Of a DNA stretch of 64,000 nt, positions 11,077 to 22,218 are shown one piece after another. Positions within the stretch are counted from its first letter, which is position 1, and the number at the start of each line of letters is the position of its first letter. The translations under genes and the position numbers were made by a program. Location of the stretch: positions 1,740,001 through 1,804,000 of the forward strand of contig JARUPY010000164.1 in assembly GCA_029817715.1 (NCBI GenBank). The letters run 5' to 3'. The stretch is from Melastoma dodecandrum (Eukaryota > Streptophyta > Magnoliopsida > Myrtales > Melastomataceae). Under the pieces are notes generated by a model. That model was not told the DNA's origin. It made no database searches and saw only the letters and a program-made list of their open reading frames with translations.

Positions 11077-12410
11077 ACACACCATGTGACAACATGGAAA
11101 CAACAAAAATTCATTATAATGAATCCACACCACTTGAATTTTTTAGTGATAACAACCATTTACCGGTTGATTAAGGATGTGAGACCAGAAAGGGATTATG
11201 GAATGGCTCCACTACGATTATTCAAACCCATAGTAATCCTTCTATAACGTAGCCAGCGCGACACCGTGCTTTGGCCGATCCTCTATTCCTTAAACATTAA
11301 GACGACTTATCAATATGTCATTAGACATGTCCCTTATCCAGGCCATCACCTTCTCCCACCGATCTGACTCTTTGTCGTTCCAACCTATCCCTAGATCTAC
11401 CTCTGCCTAACAGTTCTTCCTCGTCTTCTACCTCTTCTCTCTTAGATCAGCATTGGGAAAATAACCCCACAGTTTTCTCTTCCAACCAAAAGTCGAAGTC
11501 ACTACCGCATACACTTCACCACAGGGGTATTCCCTACTGACAACCATGACCTCATCCTCTGTCTTGTTATCCAAAATCGAGTTGGATGACAGCTCCTATA
11601 GATAAAAGGCGTACATTGTATCACAGGAGAGCAACTGCTTACGTATCACGCCTCGGACATCAACCTAGGTTACGTTGGGTACCTCTAGAACGATGGGAAG
11701 TCTATTCATCAGAAGAATCCGATCATGATTTAGGGTTCGAGGCAGAGGAATCGAGGGTGGTTAGCTAGAAGAAAGAGTTAACCTCGATTGGGGAATGGAT
11801 ATCCACTTCCTGGCCTCGTCTTGGTCTGTGTACATTGAGAGTGCCTTCGACGAAATCATGTAACACTTCTTCCTGCTCCGTTTGTACAGGCAAAAGCTCT
11901 TTAAATCATGACGACCAAAGCCAAAGATTAGCCATGACAGTAGCGAGGGGGAAGATAAAGAAGAAAGGCAAATATTAGTACAACCAGGGATCCTCGTTCA
12001 TGAGGAAGTTGTCGTTACATAGCCAAAAGTAAAGCTCCTTGTGGGAAGAGTGGGAAACCTGAGACGAACCCATGGTAGTGTCAACGAGGGACTTGTAGTA
12101 GCCAGGAAGGAACCTACACCAAATCTGAAGGTAGGGGAGATGCAGGCCATCCTGCAGGCATCAACAGGAGTGGTGCAAGTGAGGCTCATGATGCTTTCCA
12201 CAAGTGGTTTCGACAAATCAGTGACAGTAACGTCGCTGTGATCGCCATCCATCAAGATGTAATGGTGTTAGAGGCAGTTAAGTACATGACGGCAGGAGAA
12301 GACATCGACGAAGTTTTTATAGGAAGACGACGAGGGATGGTAAGCGGAATGCATAGTGATTAAGGTTTTTGTCTAAATGACTTGCTTCCCTTTTTCTGTC
12401 TTCCTACTCC
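11077..12410. other. no recognised gene
   Basis: Sequence between an LTR-like repeat and the second copy of the 1.7-kb repeat. Two short reading frames stand out slightly: 11586-11768 on plus (YVSRLGHQPRLRWVPLERW) and a frame without a start at 12079-12363 on plus (AHDAFHKWFRQISDSNVAVI). Both may be remnants of a retrotransposon internal region, but I recognise no domain. Confidence 0.4.
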
Positions 12411-14245
12411 TAAGTAATTTCGTCTTCTGATAAGACGATTTTCGTCTGAATCATAAGTGGGGCATATTTTTAGTTTACTTGGTGATTACACGAATGCCAT
12501 ATTTGGAGGTTACATCCAACGCTCTTTATCAGTGTTTTTACCATTTTCACACAAAATACTTTATACACCCCTGTCAACCCTTGTTTTATGATATATTTGG
12601 CGAGTCAAAAATGAAAAATACAAGACAAATTAGATTTCACCATATTTAGGATTGAAATGTCGAGAGAGGTTACATGAAATCCGTAATGTGCTCGTAGTGA
12701 CACGTTGGATTGTCTTGCATTTAATCATGTTTATTTGTGCTTTATGGTTAATAGTGAGTTTTATGAATGCGGAAGTATTCTTATGACAACCTCGATGCAT
12801 AGCAATATTTGCTACTATTAAATTTCATTAAGGGTGTTAGTGGTCTTGGAAGTTGGATGATGTTAATGTCCTAGGAACTAGAAGGGTGTTAATGTCATAG
12901 GAACTAGGGTAGAGTAAATGCTTGCTTTAGATCTTTCCTAGAACTCTATATAAGGAGCAACAATCTCCAAATGATAAAAGTAAGTAAGAGAAAGACCAAG
13001 AATGCATACTTAGGAAAAGAAAGAAGGCACCGTAATTATCCAAATTATCCTCTCCAAATTTCCTTTTTCTTTATTTTCAAAAATATTTCGTTGTGTCGCA
13101 GTTCTACAAACCCTTCCTGTGATACAACAAAGCACCGTTTTCCAAACAACCCCTATAGTATTTGCTACGTTAAGAAATTATACGTATGTCGTCGTGACTC
13201 TTGCTTGTTGAAGAGTGTCGCGTAGTCAAATTTTGTACATAAAAACGCTATCGAAATAAGATACTTAAGGAAAATGATGAGAGGGCAACAAAATATGCTT
13301 GGGTCGTGTAGAGATTCTCGATAAACGAGTTGATGTATTGATCAAGGGCGCAAAATGAGAGTATAAAAAAAGGAAGCCTCACTGCTTGGTGTATCACCGT
13401 GAAGGCTTGAATGGAGGAAATCGGTCGAGGAGAAAGAGCTTTTCCCTAGAGTGAGGATGTTAAGGATCAAGGAAATGATTTTTTGTCACATGAATTATAA
13501 ATAACCCGATCCCGATAATGTATATGCAGTATGAATATGATATGATCATCGCTCCATGATCAACATAACATCAATATATTCAGAAAGTCCAAGTAAGACC
13601 ACTTGTGTGCTCTTCATACACTGTTACCTTGATGGACATGTCTATTCTTTATGCGTCCGACAATGTTTATTAAAAGTTCATGGCACACTTAAGCATGTTA
13701 AGGTCGTCTGCCGCCGCTTATCCAACCTCAATTAGACTTCACGTACGATACCCGACAATGCAACACTCTCACATGAATGATGAAGCAACTATGTGTTGCA
13801 TATCATAGCATGTCTGTACACGCATAGGATAATGGAGACTGTCTATGTAGGCTCATCTTTCAAACTCCTCAACTAGGACTTTCGCTCAAATACTCATTAT
13901 TAGGGCTCTCGTTCACGTATTCTCGATTAGTCCTTTTAGCAACCCTGGTCACATGAATCGGGCTCATTACATGATCAATATAATGAGTTATCCGAAAACC
14001 CACTCAAACACAGCAAGTCGGCCTACCACACATTCCCACTCCAGCTATATGATTCATAATTACTTTTTTGAAATTTTCTATTAATCGTGAGTATAAGTAG
14101 TCATCCACATGTGAATAGGCACTCACGATCTAGTGATCACTAGAACAAAATATGCATTCAAAACCTTAGATACCCATGAACCCGATTGTAGGACTAAAGT
14201 TTAGCGAGCAATGGATAATGAAATTAAAACATTAGCACAAAATGA
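12411..14245. repeat. 1.7-kb dispersed repeat, copy B (with a nested insertion)
   Basis: Direct copy of 7378-9045, interrupted at 12824-13153 by an LTR-like element absent from copy A. Scattered substitutions and several small deletions (for example near 13270-13480) separate the copies. Confidence 0.75.
12824..13153 (+). mobile_element. LTR-like element inserted in repeat copy B
   Basis: About 330 bp, absent from the corresponding place in copy A (near 7765-7775). It is flanked by a direct repeat of about 10 bp (TATTTGCTAC) that is single in copy A, so this looks like a genuine insertion. It has TATATAAG at 12947-12954. The 10-bp duplication does not fit an LTR element (5 bp), and no terminal inverted repeats are clear, so the class is open. 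Confidence 0.6.
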
Positions 14246-16484
14246 GACATGGGAACTAGTAAATTTATATCTAATTTACTTTTTTTCATCCCGTAGGTTG
14301 TTGGATTTCACTAGGTGCAATGAAAGCTTATTTCAAAAAAACATTATTCAAAATTGATTCCGAATCTTTGTGATACATATAAATCCAAAAATAAAATATG
14401 TTTATTAAAATCGTATTTCGTAAATTACGCTTGTAAGATCTCCCTTGATATTAATCCTCGGAGACCTCGCTAAGCTTTTTTTTTTTTGGAAAACAACATT
14501 TTGTTTGATTTTGTAACATAGTTTTCTCACCTTAGCAAAACTTATTAACCCTCCCACATATTGTAGAATTTATAGATTGAATTTCTTTACAAGAAAGGGG
14601 TCGAATAATTTAAAACTAAAATTAATTTTGTTGTACAACACGTAGCAAGGCAACAGCTCATAGCTTCCACACTAAGGCAATTGTTATGATTATGTGGGAT
14701 TTGGTTATAGGTACTACGTGATTATCAATTTAATGATTATTATGATTATATTGTATTATTATAATTCACGACATAGACATATTCGAACAACTTAAATTCA
14801 ATGCTAAGATTTAATGCTTCGGATGCTTTAGAATATATTTATAATTTAACAAATTTTAATAGTGAAATACATATCTTTTAATTATATTATCTATTAGAAC
14901 TAAATAATCAATGTTTGTATCGACGTGATTTTGCATGCGACATGTAGGTTCTATATACAAAGGCATTATACATCAGTACACAGACCGAAACAACCGTAAA
15001 GTAACAGTTTTCAGTCATCCCACATAATAGAATATTGGTCATGAACCAAAACCACATTGAACTGATTATTGTGTAATTCAATCTCTTCATATCATCGACA
15101 TCTCAATTAATTCATTGCATTATGTCATTACTAAATTAATTATATTACTTGATTTCAGAGATATAATATATCTTAACTTGAATGATAAACATTCGTCATG
15201 CATTTAAAATCACTAATATCTCAATTTTGAGGTCATGATATCAACTATGTAATTGAAGAGAGCGGTGAATCCTATATTGACTTAACATTATCCCCTGTAT
15301 GATTTGTTGTATATCTAATAGCCGTATTCAATCAAAGACTGACTTTAACTGCATCAAAGTTGCATAACTCCACGCATGAAATAAATGAATGTCTCATATC
15401 ATGAGATCAGTTATACTCGTTCAACAAAAGAAGTGACCAATAACATTTAACATGTAGTATTCTTATAAACGAGGACGTGTCCAGTGTACCATAAACTCAA
15501 ACACCCACAAGTATAATTTGAAAATCCATCATGCGGTCTAACTCGACCTACGTTATACTCAGTGTTGGTCTAGATGTTCATGTCCTCTCTAAACATCTAT
15601 CCGTTCAAGGATAATTTTAGATTGACAAATAATCAATCTATGTGACTTTATTGTAAATTAATTATGATTAGAAAAGTAATTAATAAACAATAAATACATG
15701 TCCTTATTAATAATTGTCCACATATCTTATGAAGCGTCCGCATACACTAATATAGCTGTCCTATAATGACTTTCTTTTCGTATCCTTAGGTGTCCTGACT
15801 TCATGTCCAATTTTCTGTTTTATTACATCTTGCAACATCTTCACTCTCGGCCCTTGCCCAACAATGCTACAAAAATAAGAAGTCATAAAGTTCTAATCAA
15901 GTCTAACATGATCTTGTGAAATAACGACATTTAAATAAACTATATGATTAATCTACAATTATGGCCTCGAACTTATTGTTTCACGCCCATATTTGCATTC
16001 TTCCCCTGATACTACTTGATAATCCCATTGAATCATTTATGAATCTAGACGAGTCATATTTGGAAAAAAATAAAAAATTGCTCTTTTTTAAGGAGAAAAA
16101 GCAAAGAAGGCGATTCTCGGAAGAGACTTCCCAGCTTCAGTTTTTGGACTTCCAGCGTTTTTCTTTCTGTTTCATTTATTTAGGTGGTTAATCTGTTGGT
16201 TTGGGTTATTGTTCGTTGGTCGTGGATGGTGTGCCGTGTGTTAGTGGGTGGTGGATGCTTCCTGATCCCTTCATTTATGACCACCAATTGTTGTTTTTGG
16301 GTTGAATAGAAGTTGCGTTTGCCTTCTATCCCTCTGCCCTAATTATTTTTATTTATTTATTTTTTTGTCAAAGTTGGGGCCATTTCCTCATTTTCCTGCG
16401 TATCCCAGTTGGGTTTTTTATTTCCTTTTTTAATTTTTCTCCGGAAGGTGAATTTTGTGATTCTTTTTATTTTTAACATTCTAA
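14246..16484. other. AT-rich stretch, no recognised gene
   Basis: Very AT-rich. The part at about 15100-15650 has the look of retrotransposon untranslated sequence, but I see no LTR ends, primer site or coding sequence. The only ORFs are 60-76 codons. Confidence 0.5.
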
Positions 16485-16492
16485 TAGAAGGG

Positions 16493-17128
16493 TATGAGTG
16501 AAAATAACCCGAGTCAAGACCGAGTACTCCTCAGGCTCGAGTTCGGCTCGATTAGGAAAAGTCTGGGTTGGAGTTCAGCTCGAATTCAATCGAGTTAAAA
16601 TAATTAAAGTTCGAACTCGATTCAGTCTAATTACAGAAAGTTCGAGCTCGGCTAGAAATACTCGAACGTAGATCGAGCCTAAGCTCGGCTCGAAAGATCG
16701 AGCTCGATTTCGAAATATACTTATAATGAAGTTGACTCGAATTTGGCTTAGTTGGCTCGAAAACATATATAATAAAATTCACTTCAAAATCACAAATCCA
16801 AAATTTCAATGTCGTCAAAACATTTTAATAAAATCATACTTCTAAAACCAGACGAAGAGGGAGACGACGGTTTTTTTCTTTGGATTTGCTTCTACTACGA
16901 GAGTTCTAGGAGAGAGAAGAAAAATTTTTATAGGTAATTTTATTAATAAGTTATTAAAATTTATTATATAATATTAGACTCTTGAATGATTCGCGAGCTT
17001 TTGAGCTGTCAATGTTTCGGATCGAGCTCGGCTCGTTTTGTTAGAAAGCCTGCTCGAGTTCGGCTCGAGCTCGAATTGAATTTTGACCGAGCCTGCCCGC
17101 AAGCAGGTCGGCTCGTTTTTCACCTCTA
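16493..17128. mobile_element. hAT-type MITE (GCTCGAGCTCGG-rich)
   Basis: Non-autonomous element of 636 bp. The ends TATGAGTGAAAATAACCCGAG and TAGAGGTGAAAAACGAGCCG (reverse complement) are imperfect terminal inverted repeats of the hAT type. The flanks are 8-bp direct repeats with one mismatch, TAGAAGGG (16485-16492) and TCGAAGGG (17129-17136). Subterminal regions are full of GAGCTCGGCTCG-like motifs on both strands, the probable transposase-binding repeats. There is no transposase. It lies about 220 bp upstream of the RING gene start. Confidence 0.85.
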
Positions 17129-17350
17129 TCGAAGGGTTATACTTTGTGGATCTGATCCTATGTTTTATCCGTTTTTTTTCTGGGTCTGTAGAATGATGAG
17201 GATTTCGGTGGCCTTTACCTTGCTTGAGATGTTGATTTCTTTCTATGGTTCTGCGGATGTATCCTTGACTTTGAGATGGGTTCACTAGTTGGTTTCTGTC
17301 CTCCAGAAGTTGCCGCCGGACCATCTGGTGAGGGGGAAGAGCCGGAAAAG

Positions 17351-18492
17351 ATGGACGAGGCATCGGCCGTGGCCACGAGGTATTGGTGTCATGCTTGTTC
17401 CCAAGTGGTAGTTCCAGTTATGGAGTTGGAAATTAAATGCCCGTTTTGTGGAGACGGTTTTGTCGAAGAAATGGGTTCTACCCATGACAATCCCGGCGGC
17501 GGCGAGGAGCTCGAATCGGATCGAGACAGAGCGCTCTCCCTCTAGGCTCCTGTCTTACTTGGGATTATGGGTAATCGCCGTCGCCGGCAGCGGATAATCC
17601 GGCGTATGGGTTTCGATGATGACGATGATGAGAACTACAATGAGGATATTGAGTCTCGACGCGGTGGTGAATCGGAGCTTGATCGAGAAATGGAATCAAT
17701 AATTCGAAGGAGGAGAAGCGCAACAACGATATTACAGTTGCAAGGTTTTAGTGATAGAGCTGGGATTTCTTCGGAATTCAAGAGACTGGATTACGGAAGG
17801 GACAGAGATGAAGATCGGGATAGCGATCGGGAAGGAGAGCGCGTCATCCTGATAAATCCCTTCAATCAAACTATAGTCGTTCAGGGTTCGTCGAATGTGT
17901 CGTCCCAAACATCGAACCTCATCGGCTCTTTAGCTGATTATTTTATCGGCCCAGCGTTAGAGTTATTCTTGCAGCATCTGTCAGAGAATGATCCTAACAG
18001 GTACGGCACCCTGCCTGCTCGAAAGGAGGTAGTTGAAGAGATGCCAACCGTGAAAATTGTAGAGAAGGTGCAGCGCTCAGTTTGTTTGGATGATCTCGAT
18101 GTAGGGGCCGAAGCTCGTGAGATGCCTTGTAAGCATAAGTTTCACGAGGCTTGTATCCTGCCTTGGCTTGAGCTTCACAGTTCTTGTCCTGTATGCCGGT
18201 TTCAGTTGCCTGCCGAAGAAGTGAAGACAATGATTCAGGAAGAAATGGCAGCGGAGAGCAGGAGAGGGAGGAGGCAAATATCACGAATGATATTGCTGGA
18301 GAGGAGGCAGATGAGAACCCGAGGGATGACAGCAGGAGAAGATTTTAATTCCGGTGGTCTTTTAATAGCTTGTTTTCTTCATTGTCCGGATCGCGTGCCA
18401 ATACTGCGAGGAACTCCACGTCATCCTCATCCTTGTCGCCATCTTCATCGGATGCGCATGAGGGCACGTCCCGTGGCAATGACGAAGACTGA
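17351..18492 (+). pseudogene. CIP8/RING1-like RING E3 ubiquitin ligase, broken
   Basis: Single-exon gene of the plant family with an N-terminal zinc ribbon and a C-terminal RING-H2 domain. The N-terminus reads YWCHACSQ...KCPFCGDGFVEEM (two CxxC pairs). An in-frame TAG at 17543-17545 (codon 65) interrupts LSL-stop-APVLLGIMGN, where relatives have Trp. The RING (about 18074-18200) reads RSVCLDDLDVGAEAREMPCKHKFHEACILPWLELHSSCPVC in pieces; the first zinc-binding Cys is Arg (CGC at 18074-18076). After about 18340 the normal Ser-rich tail (WSFNSLFSSLSGS ... GNDED, stop 18490-18492) lies in another reading frame, so there is a frameshift near 18340-18356. An ATG at 17567 could restart translation but would give a protein lacking the zinc ribbon and one RING ligand. 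Three independent lesions point to a pseudogene. Confidence 0.85.
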
Positions 18493-19265
18493 ATATGGGG
18501 GTCATCATTCCCAAGTCCTTGGACGGCTGTTTAGTTTCTCCTTCCTTTGCTTCGAGTATCTTCAATCTTGTACATGTCACATAATGGATGGCATTTTATG
18601 ACATCGTATGACCTTCTTAAGGTTATGGAGCTGGTGTGTTCTGTTAAGTTATTGGCAGGCTGAAGGCTCGAACTTGTGCGCTCGCCCGCCGAACAAGCTT
18701 CGAATTCAAGGCACATATTCTCAAACGGTGGTTCTAATGGCCCCTCCAATCCAATCCAAAGAAGAAACAGAGGCGCAGCTTTTTAAAATGATTGCCCCCA
18801 AGCTTCATTCATCTTTTCTTGGTGAATCAATCAATCAATCTTATATAACTAAGGACGTTTTTGGTGTAATTTACCCCCAAGGCATACAAGTCTTCTTAAT
18901 ATATTTATTTTCATTTTATTTGATTAAAATTTAACACGTGAAATTCTCGTTAGAGAAGGAAAAAAAATTATTTGATGACGTGCCGGTTCCCACAGGTCAT
19001 TTCTCCCTTCAAACCCACCCAGCTGCGAATTCCCAAAAAACACCCTTGTCCAGCACGATCAACAACGGGACTCCGGCCCACCGGGCCCAAAGGCGTTTAA
19101 GGAAAATTAAAAAGACGAACAAACCCTACGCGAACCACCTCACCCGCCCCTCGCTCCTCATCCCTTCTTCGATCCTTTTCCTTCCCCCCCATCAACACCC
19201 CCCTCTCCAAACTCTGTTCCCCCCAAAAAATCCCTTTTTAAGCCCCTCGATACGAATTCTTCGCC

Positions 19266-19274
19266 CTATAAAAA
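19266..19274 (+). promoter_or_regulatory. probable TATA box of the TBP gene
   Basis: CTATAAAAA in a pyrimidine-rich, C-tract-rich stretch about 430 bp upstream of the TBP start codon. The remaining 18493-19265 sequence upstream holds no recognisable gene. The distance to the ATG leaves room for a 5'-UTR intron, which is common in plant TBP genes (inference). Confidence 0.5.
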
Positions 19275-19695
19275 CAACCCCCCTTTCGAAAAATCATTGG
19301 CGCTCCCGCCCCCGCCTTTCCCTCTGCCGTGAGAAAACTTGCAACTTTTTGCGCTTCCGCTTTCTTTTTTCCTTTTTTTTCGACTTGCTGGCTAAATTTG
19401 ATGAACCCTAATCTTTGATTCCGCCCCTGTAGTTGTGATATTAGACGTTTTGTTTCCTTGGAAAAAGTTCTATTTTTCACGTAGGTGTCTCAAAGTGATG
19501 ACCCGTGGGATTTTAAAGCTAAGGTTGTCTTTGCTGCGCACGACTAAGTGGGACTCGGTTTTACTGATTGCTTTTTGGAAAAAAAAAAGTAGCAGGTGTT
19601 CGAGATCTTTCTATTTCATGAAGATTATTTATGGATTCATCTTTATGTTGATGAATTTTCTATCCCAGAGAAAAGAAATCAAGATTTAGAGATAT

Positions 19696-20347
19696 ATGGC
19701 AGAACAGGGTTTGGATGGTAGCCATCCAGTTGTTTTGTCTAATCATCCTTCCGGGATCGTTCCTACTCTTCAGTGAGTCTTGTACATGTCCCTTACTTTC
19801 TTTAGAACTCAGTCTTATTCGGGATGCTACTGGGGGTGGTGGGGTTCTCTTCGGTTATCTGGATATGAGATTTGTATGTAATTTTTTTTTTTAGAAAGTA
19901 GTTCTTGCTATATTTTGTGATTGATGGCTTTTATGCAGAAATATAGTGTCGACAATCAATTTGGACTGTAAACTCGACCTCAAGGCCATTGCTTTGCAGG
20001 CTCGAAATGCCGAGTATAACCCGAAGGTGAGTTAACCTTGAGGCCTAGTTGTTCAAACACATCACAGGTCCTTGTCTTAATCTGCTAAACGTGTATGACA
20101 TTGTTCATTGCATTCCAGCGTTTTGCTGCAGTGATTATGCGAATAAGAGAACCAAAAACTATGGCACTAATTTTTGCTTCCGGTAAAATGGTAAGTCATT
20201 CAGGAATTTCTTTAAAGTCCTTGTGTTTGTTGGTAATACCTTTGTGCTAACCGTAGCCATGCTTTCAGCACTTACACGTAGTTGTGATCCTTTTAGGTCT
20301 GTACCGGAGCCAAGAGTGAACAACAATCCAAGTTAGCAGCTCGAAAG
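19696..20347 (+). pseudogene. TBP: TATA-binding protein gene, truncated after four coding exons
   Basis: TBP is the DNA-binding core of TFIID and serves all three nuclear RNA polymerases. Exons are 19696-19772, 19939-20026, 20119-20190 and 20297-20347. All junctions are GT-AG and phases match, giving 96 codons: MAEQGLDGSHP, then [55 protein letters not shown] and VCTGAKSEQQSKLAARK. This is the N-terminus and most of the first half of the saddle. The next exon (YARI...QKLGF) and the whole second repeat are missing: after 20347 only unrelated AT-rich sequence and the foldback element follow. The remaining part has no stop or frameshift, so the truncation may be recent or the rest may lie elsewhere. 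As it stands it cannot make a functional TBP. Confidence 0.88.
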
Positions 20348-21011
20348 GTAGTGGCCATGTCAAATAATGATTCCTTTAGTTATATAGAAAAGGCCTGGGT
20401 CTCTATGTCCTTAAATTAGCATTTCAGTGTCATTGAACCTACCACTACTACATCCACATATTCCAGATACTCAAACCCTGTGATCAGGCATTAACGTGAA
20501 AAAAACACAGGATGACACTCTAGCTCCCCCAACCACATCCCTGCTGTAGAACCCCACTCGAAGAGAAGGTACACTCGGACGTCAAGATCATCATCATTCA
20601 TAACCTCCATCGTGTTCTTAGCAGTCGGCCACGTTTTGTGGACCGAACCAAAAAAAAAAGAGGACAAAAAAATAAAATCGTATTGATTTTTTTTTGTCAA
20701 ACTATTCGTTGCATGTGATTCAATCTACGCCAATTTTTTTTTTCTTACAACGCTGGCTCAACTATTGGATTGTTGTTTAGCGATTATGGTGGTGGTTGGG
20801 GATTGAAACTGTTCCGAGTCAGTGTTTGGAGTCTGTTGTAGTCTTTTGAAAGTATAAAAATCTGGATACGCTGTTTGGTAATGATGTTTAAAAAGAAAAA
20901 TCTGGAAGTAGCTAACGGTACGTTACGTAGTTTATTAAATTCGACCATAATTTTAGTAATTTTTACTAAAAATCGACTTTTTCTAGTAAAATGATTAGTA
21001 AATTACTAAAA
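20348..21011. other. no recognised gene
   Basis: Intron-like AT-rich sequence just after TBP exon 4. A 69-codon minus-strand frame (20491-20700, VHKTWPTAKNTMEVMNDDD) looks protein-like but I cannot assign it. From about 20940 TTAGTAA/TTACTAA motifs begin. Confidence 0.45.
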
Positions 21012-21996
21012 AAAAATTAGTAATCGGTTACTAATTTTTCACTGCTTGACGATTCGGAAAGTTACTAAAAAAAATTATTAAATTTTTTAAGAAGCGATTA
21101 CTGAAAATTACTAAACTTTTTAGCAACCGATTACTAAGAAAACGGTGATTTGACAGTTCTTTTTAGTAATCGTTACTAAAATTTCACTATTCAAATTTAG
21201 TAATCAGTTACTAAAAAGTTTAGTAATTTTTAGTAACGATTTACTAAAACTAGTTTAGTAACTTTCCGAATTGCCAAACAGTGAAAAATTAGTAACTGTT
21301 ACTAATTTTTTGTAGTAAAATTTGTAACACTAGTAATTTTCCAGGTAGACCGTCCGGAGATTTTAGTAATGATTTACTAATTTTGTAAACGAAATTAGAA
21401 AATTACTGTTTAACATACTAAAGTCCTTAGTAAATTACTAAATTTTTAATTTTTTTTTTGTAATCGTTTACTACTTTTTGAACAAAATTCAGTAATCAAT
21501 TTAGTAATTTAGTTACTGAATCTTGTTCAAAAAGTAGTAAACGATTACGAAAAAAAATTACAAGTTTTAGTAATTTACTAACGACTTTACTATGTTAAAC
21601 AGTAATTTACTAATTTTGTGTAGTAAATCATTACTAAAATCTCCGGATGGCCTACCTGGAAAATTACCAGTGTTAAAAATTTTACTAAAAAAAATTAGTA
21701 ACCGTTACTAATTTTTCACTGTTTAACAATTCGGAATGTTACTAAAAATTTTTTTTGAACTTTTTAGTAACTGCTTACTAAAAAAAGGTCTTTTTAGTAA
21801 CCGATTACTAAAGTTGAACAGTGAAATTTTAGTAACGATTACTAAAAAAACTATCAGATCATCGTTTTTTTAGTAATCGATTAATAAAAAGACCGTTTTT
21901 TTAGTAATCGGTTACTAAAATGTTTAGTAATTTTTTAAGTAACTTTCCGAATCGTCAAACAGTGAAAAATCGTCAAACAATGAAAAATTAATAATC
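21012..21996. mobile_element. nested-palindrome foldback element
   Basis: A long inverted repeat centred near 21504, with arms 21012-21495 and 21513-21996. The innermost 36 bp of each arm (from GTAATCGTTTACTAC) are almost perfect complements. Each arm is itself largely an inverted repeat (about 21020-21310 and 21697-21990), flanked by a GGCCTACCTGG/CCAGGTAGACC-type block. The whole is built from short palindromes such as TAGTAATCGGTTACTAA. No ORF is present. The ends and a target duplication could not be fixed. This structure is typical of foldback or MULE-derived MITEs. Confidence 0.8.
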
Positions 21997-22009
21997 GATT
22001 ATCGTCTTT

Positions 22010-22218
22010 GATGCAAGAAATGCAAGCTCCCAACTCATTCAGATCGTGATTGCTAGTACAAAAATAAAGAACGGAAGCATGAATAGAAGCATGAGGACAG
22101 AAGCTCGGCACATTTCTTTAAAGTAGATGAACCTTATAAAGTTTTCTACTCTTCCTCTAACACCGGGCAAGATATGAATGATATATGGTTCTTCGATAGT
22201 TGCTGTAGCAACCATGTT
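22010..22218 (+). mobile_element. Ty1/copia gag-protease scrap
   Basis: Reads NDIWFFDSCCSNHV near 22170-22213, matching the copia aspartic protease motif W-x-(L/F)-D-S-G-C-S-N-H. The Gly of the catalytic DSG is Cys here. The match stops exactly at the TGTAACGACC start of the next LTR, so that LTR inserted into, or recombined with, this copia sequence. Confidence 0.6.

Noticed and set aside
7378..14245. The two 1.7-kb direct copies as LTRs of one element
   Set aside because: No TG...CA ends, primer site, polypurine tract or target duplication, and no gag/pol between them.
20491..20700. Minus-strand ORF VHKTWPTAKNTMEV as a real exon
   Set aside because: Protein-like, but no family recognised, no neighbouring exons and low-complexity ends; left as a note.
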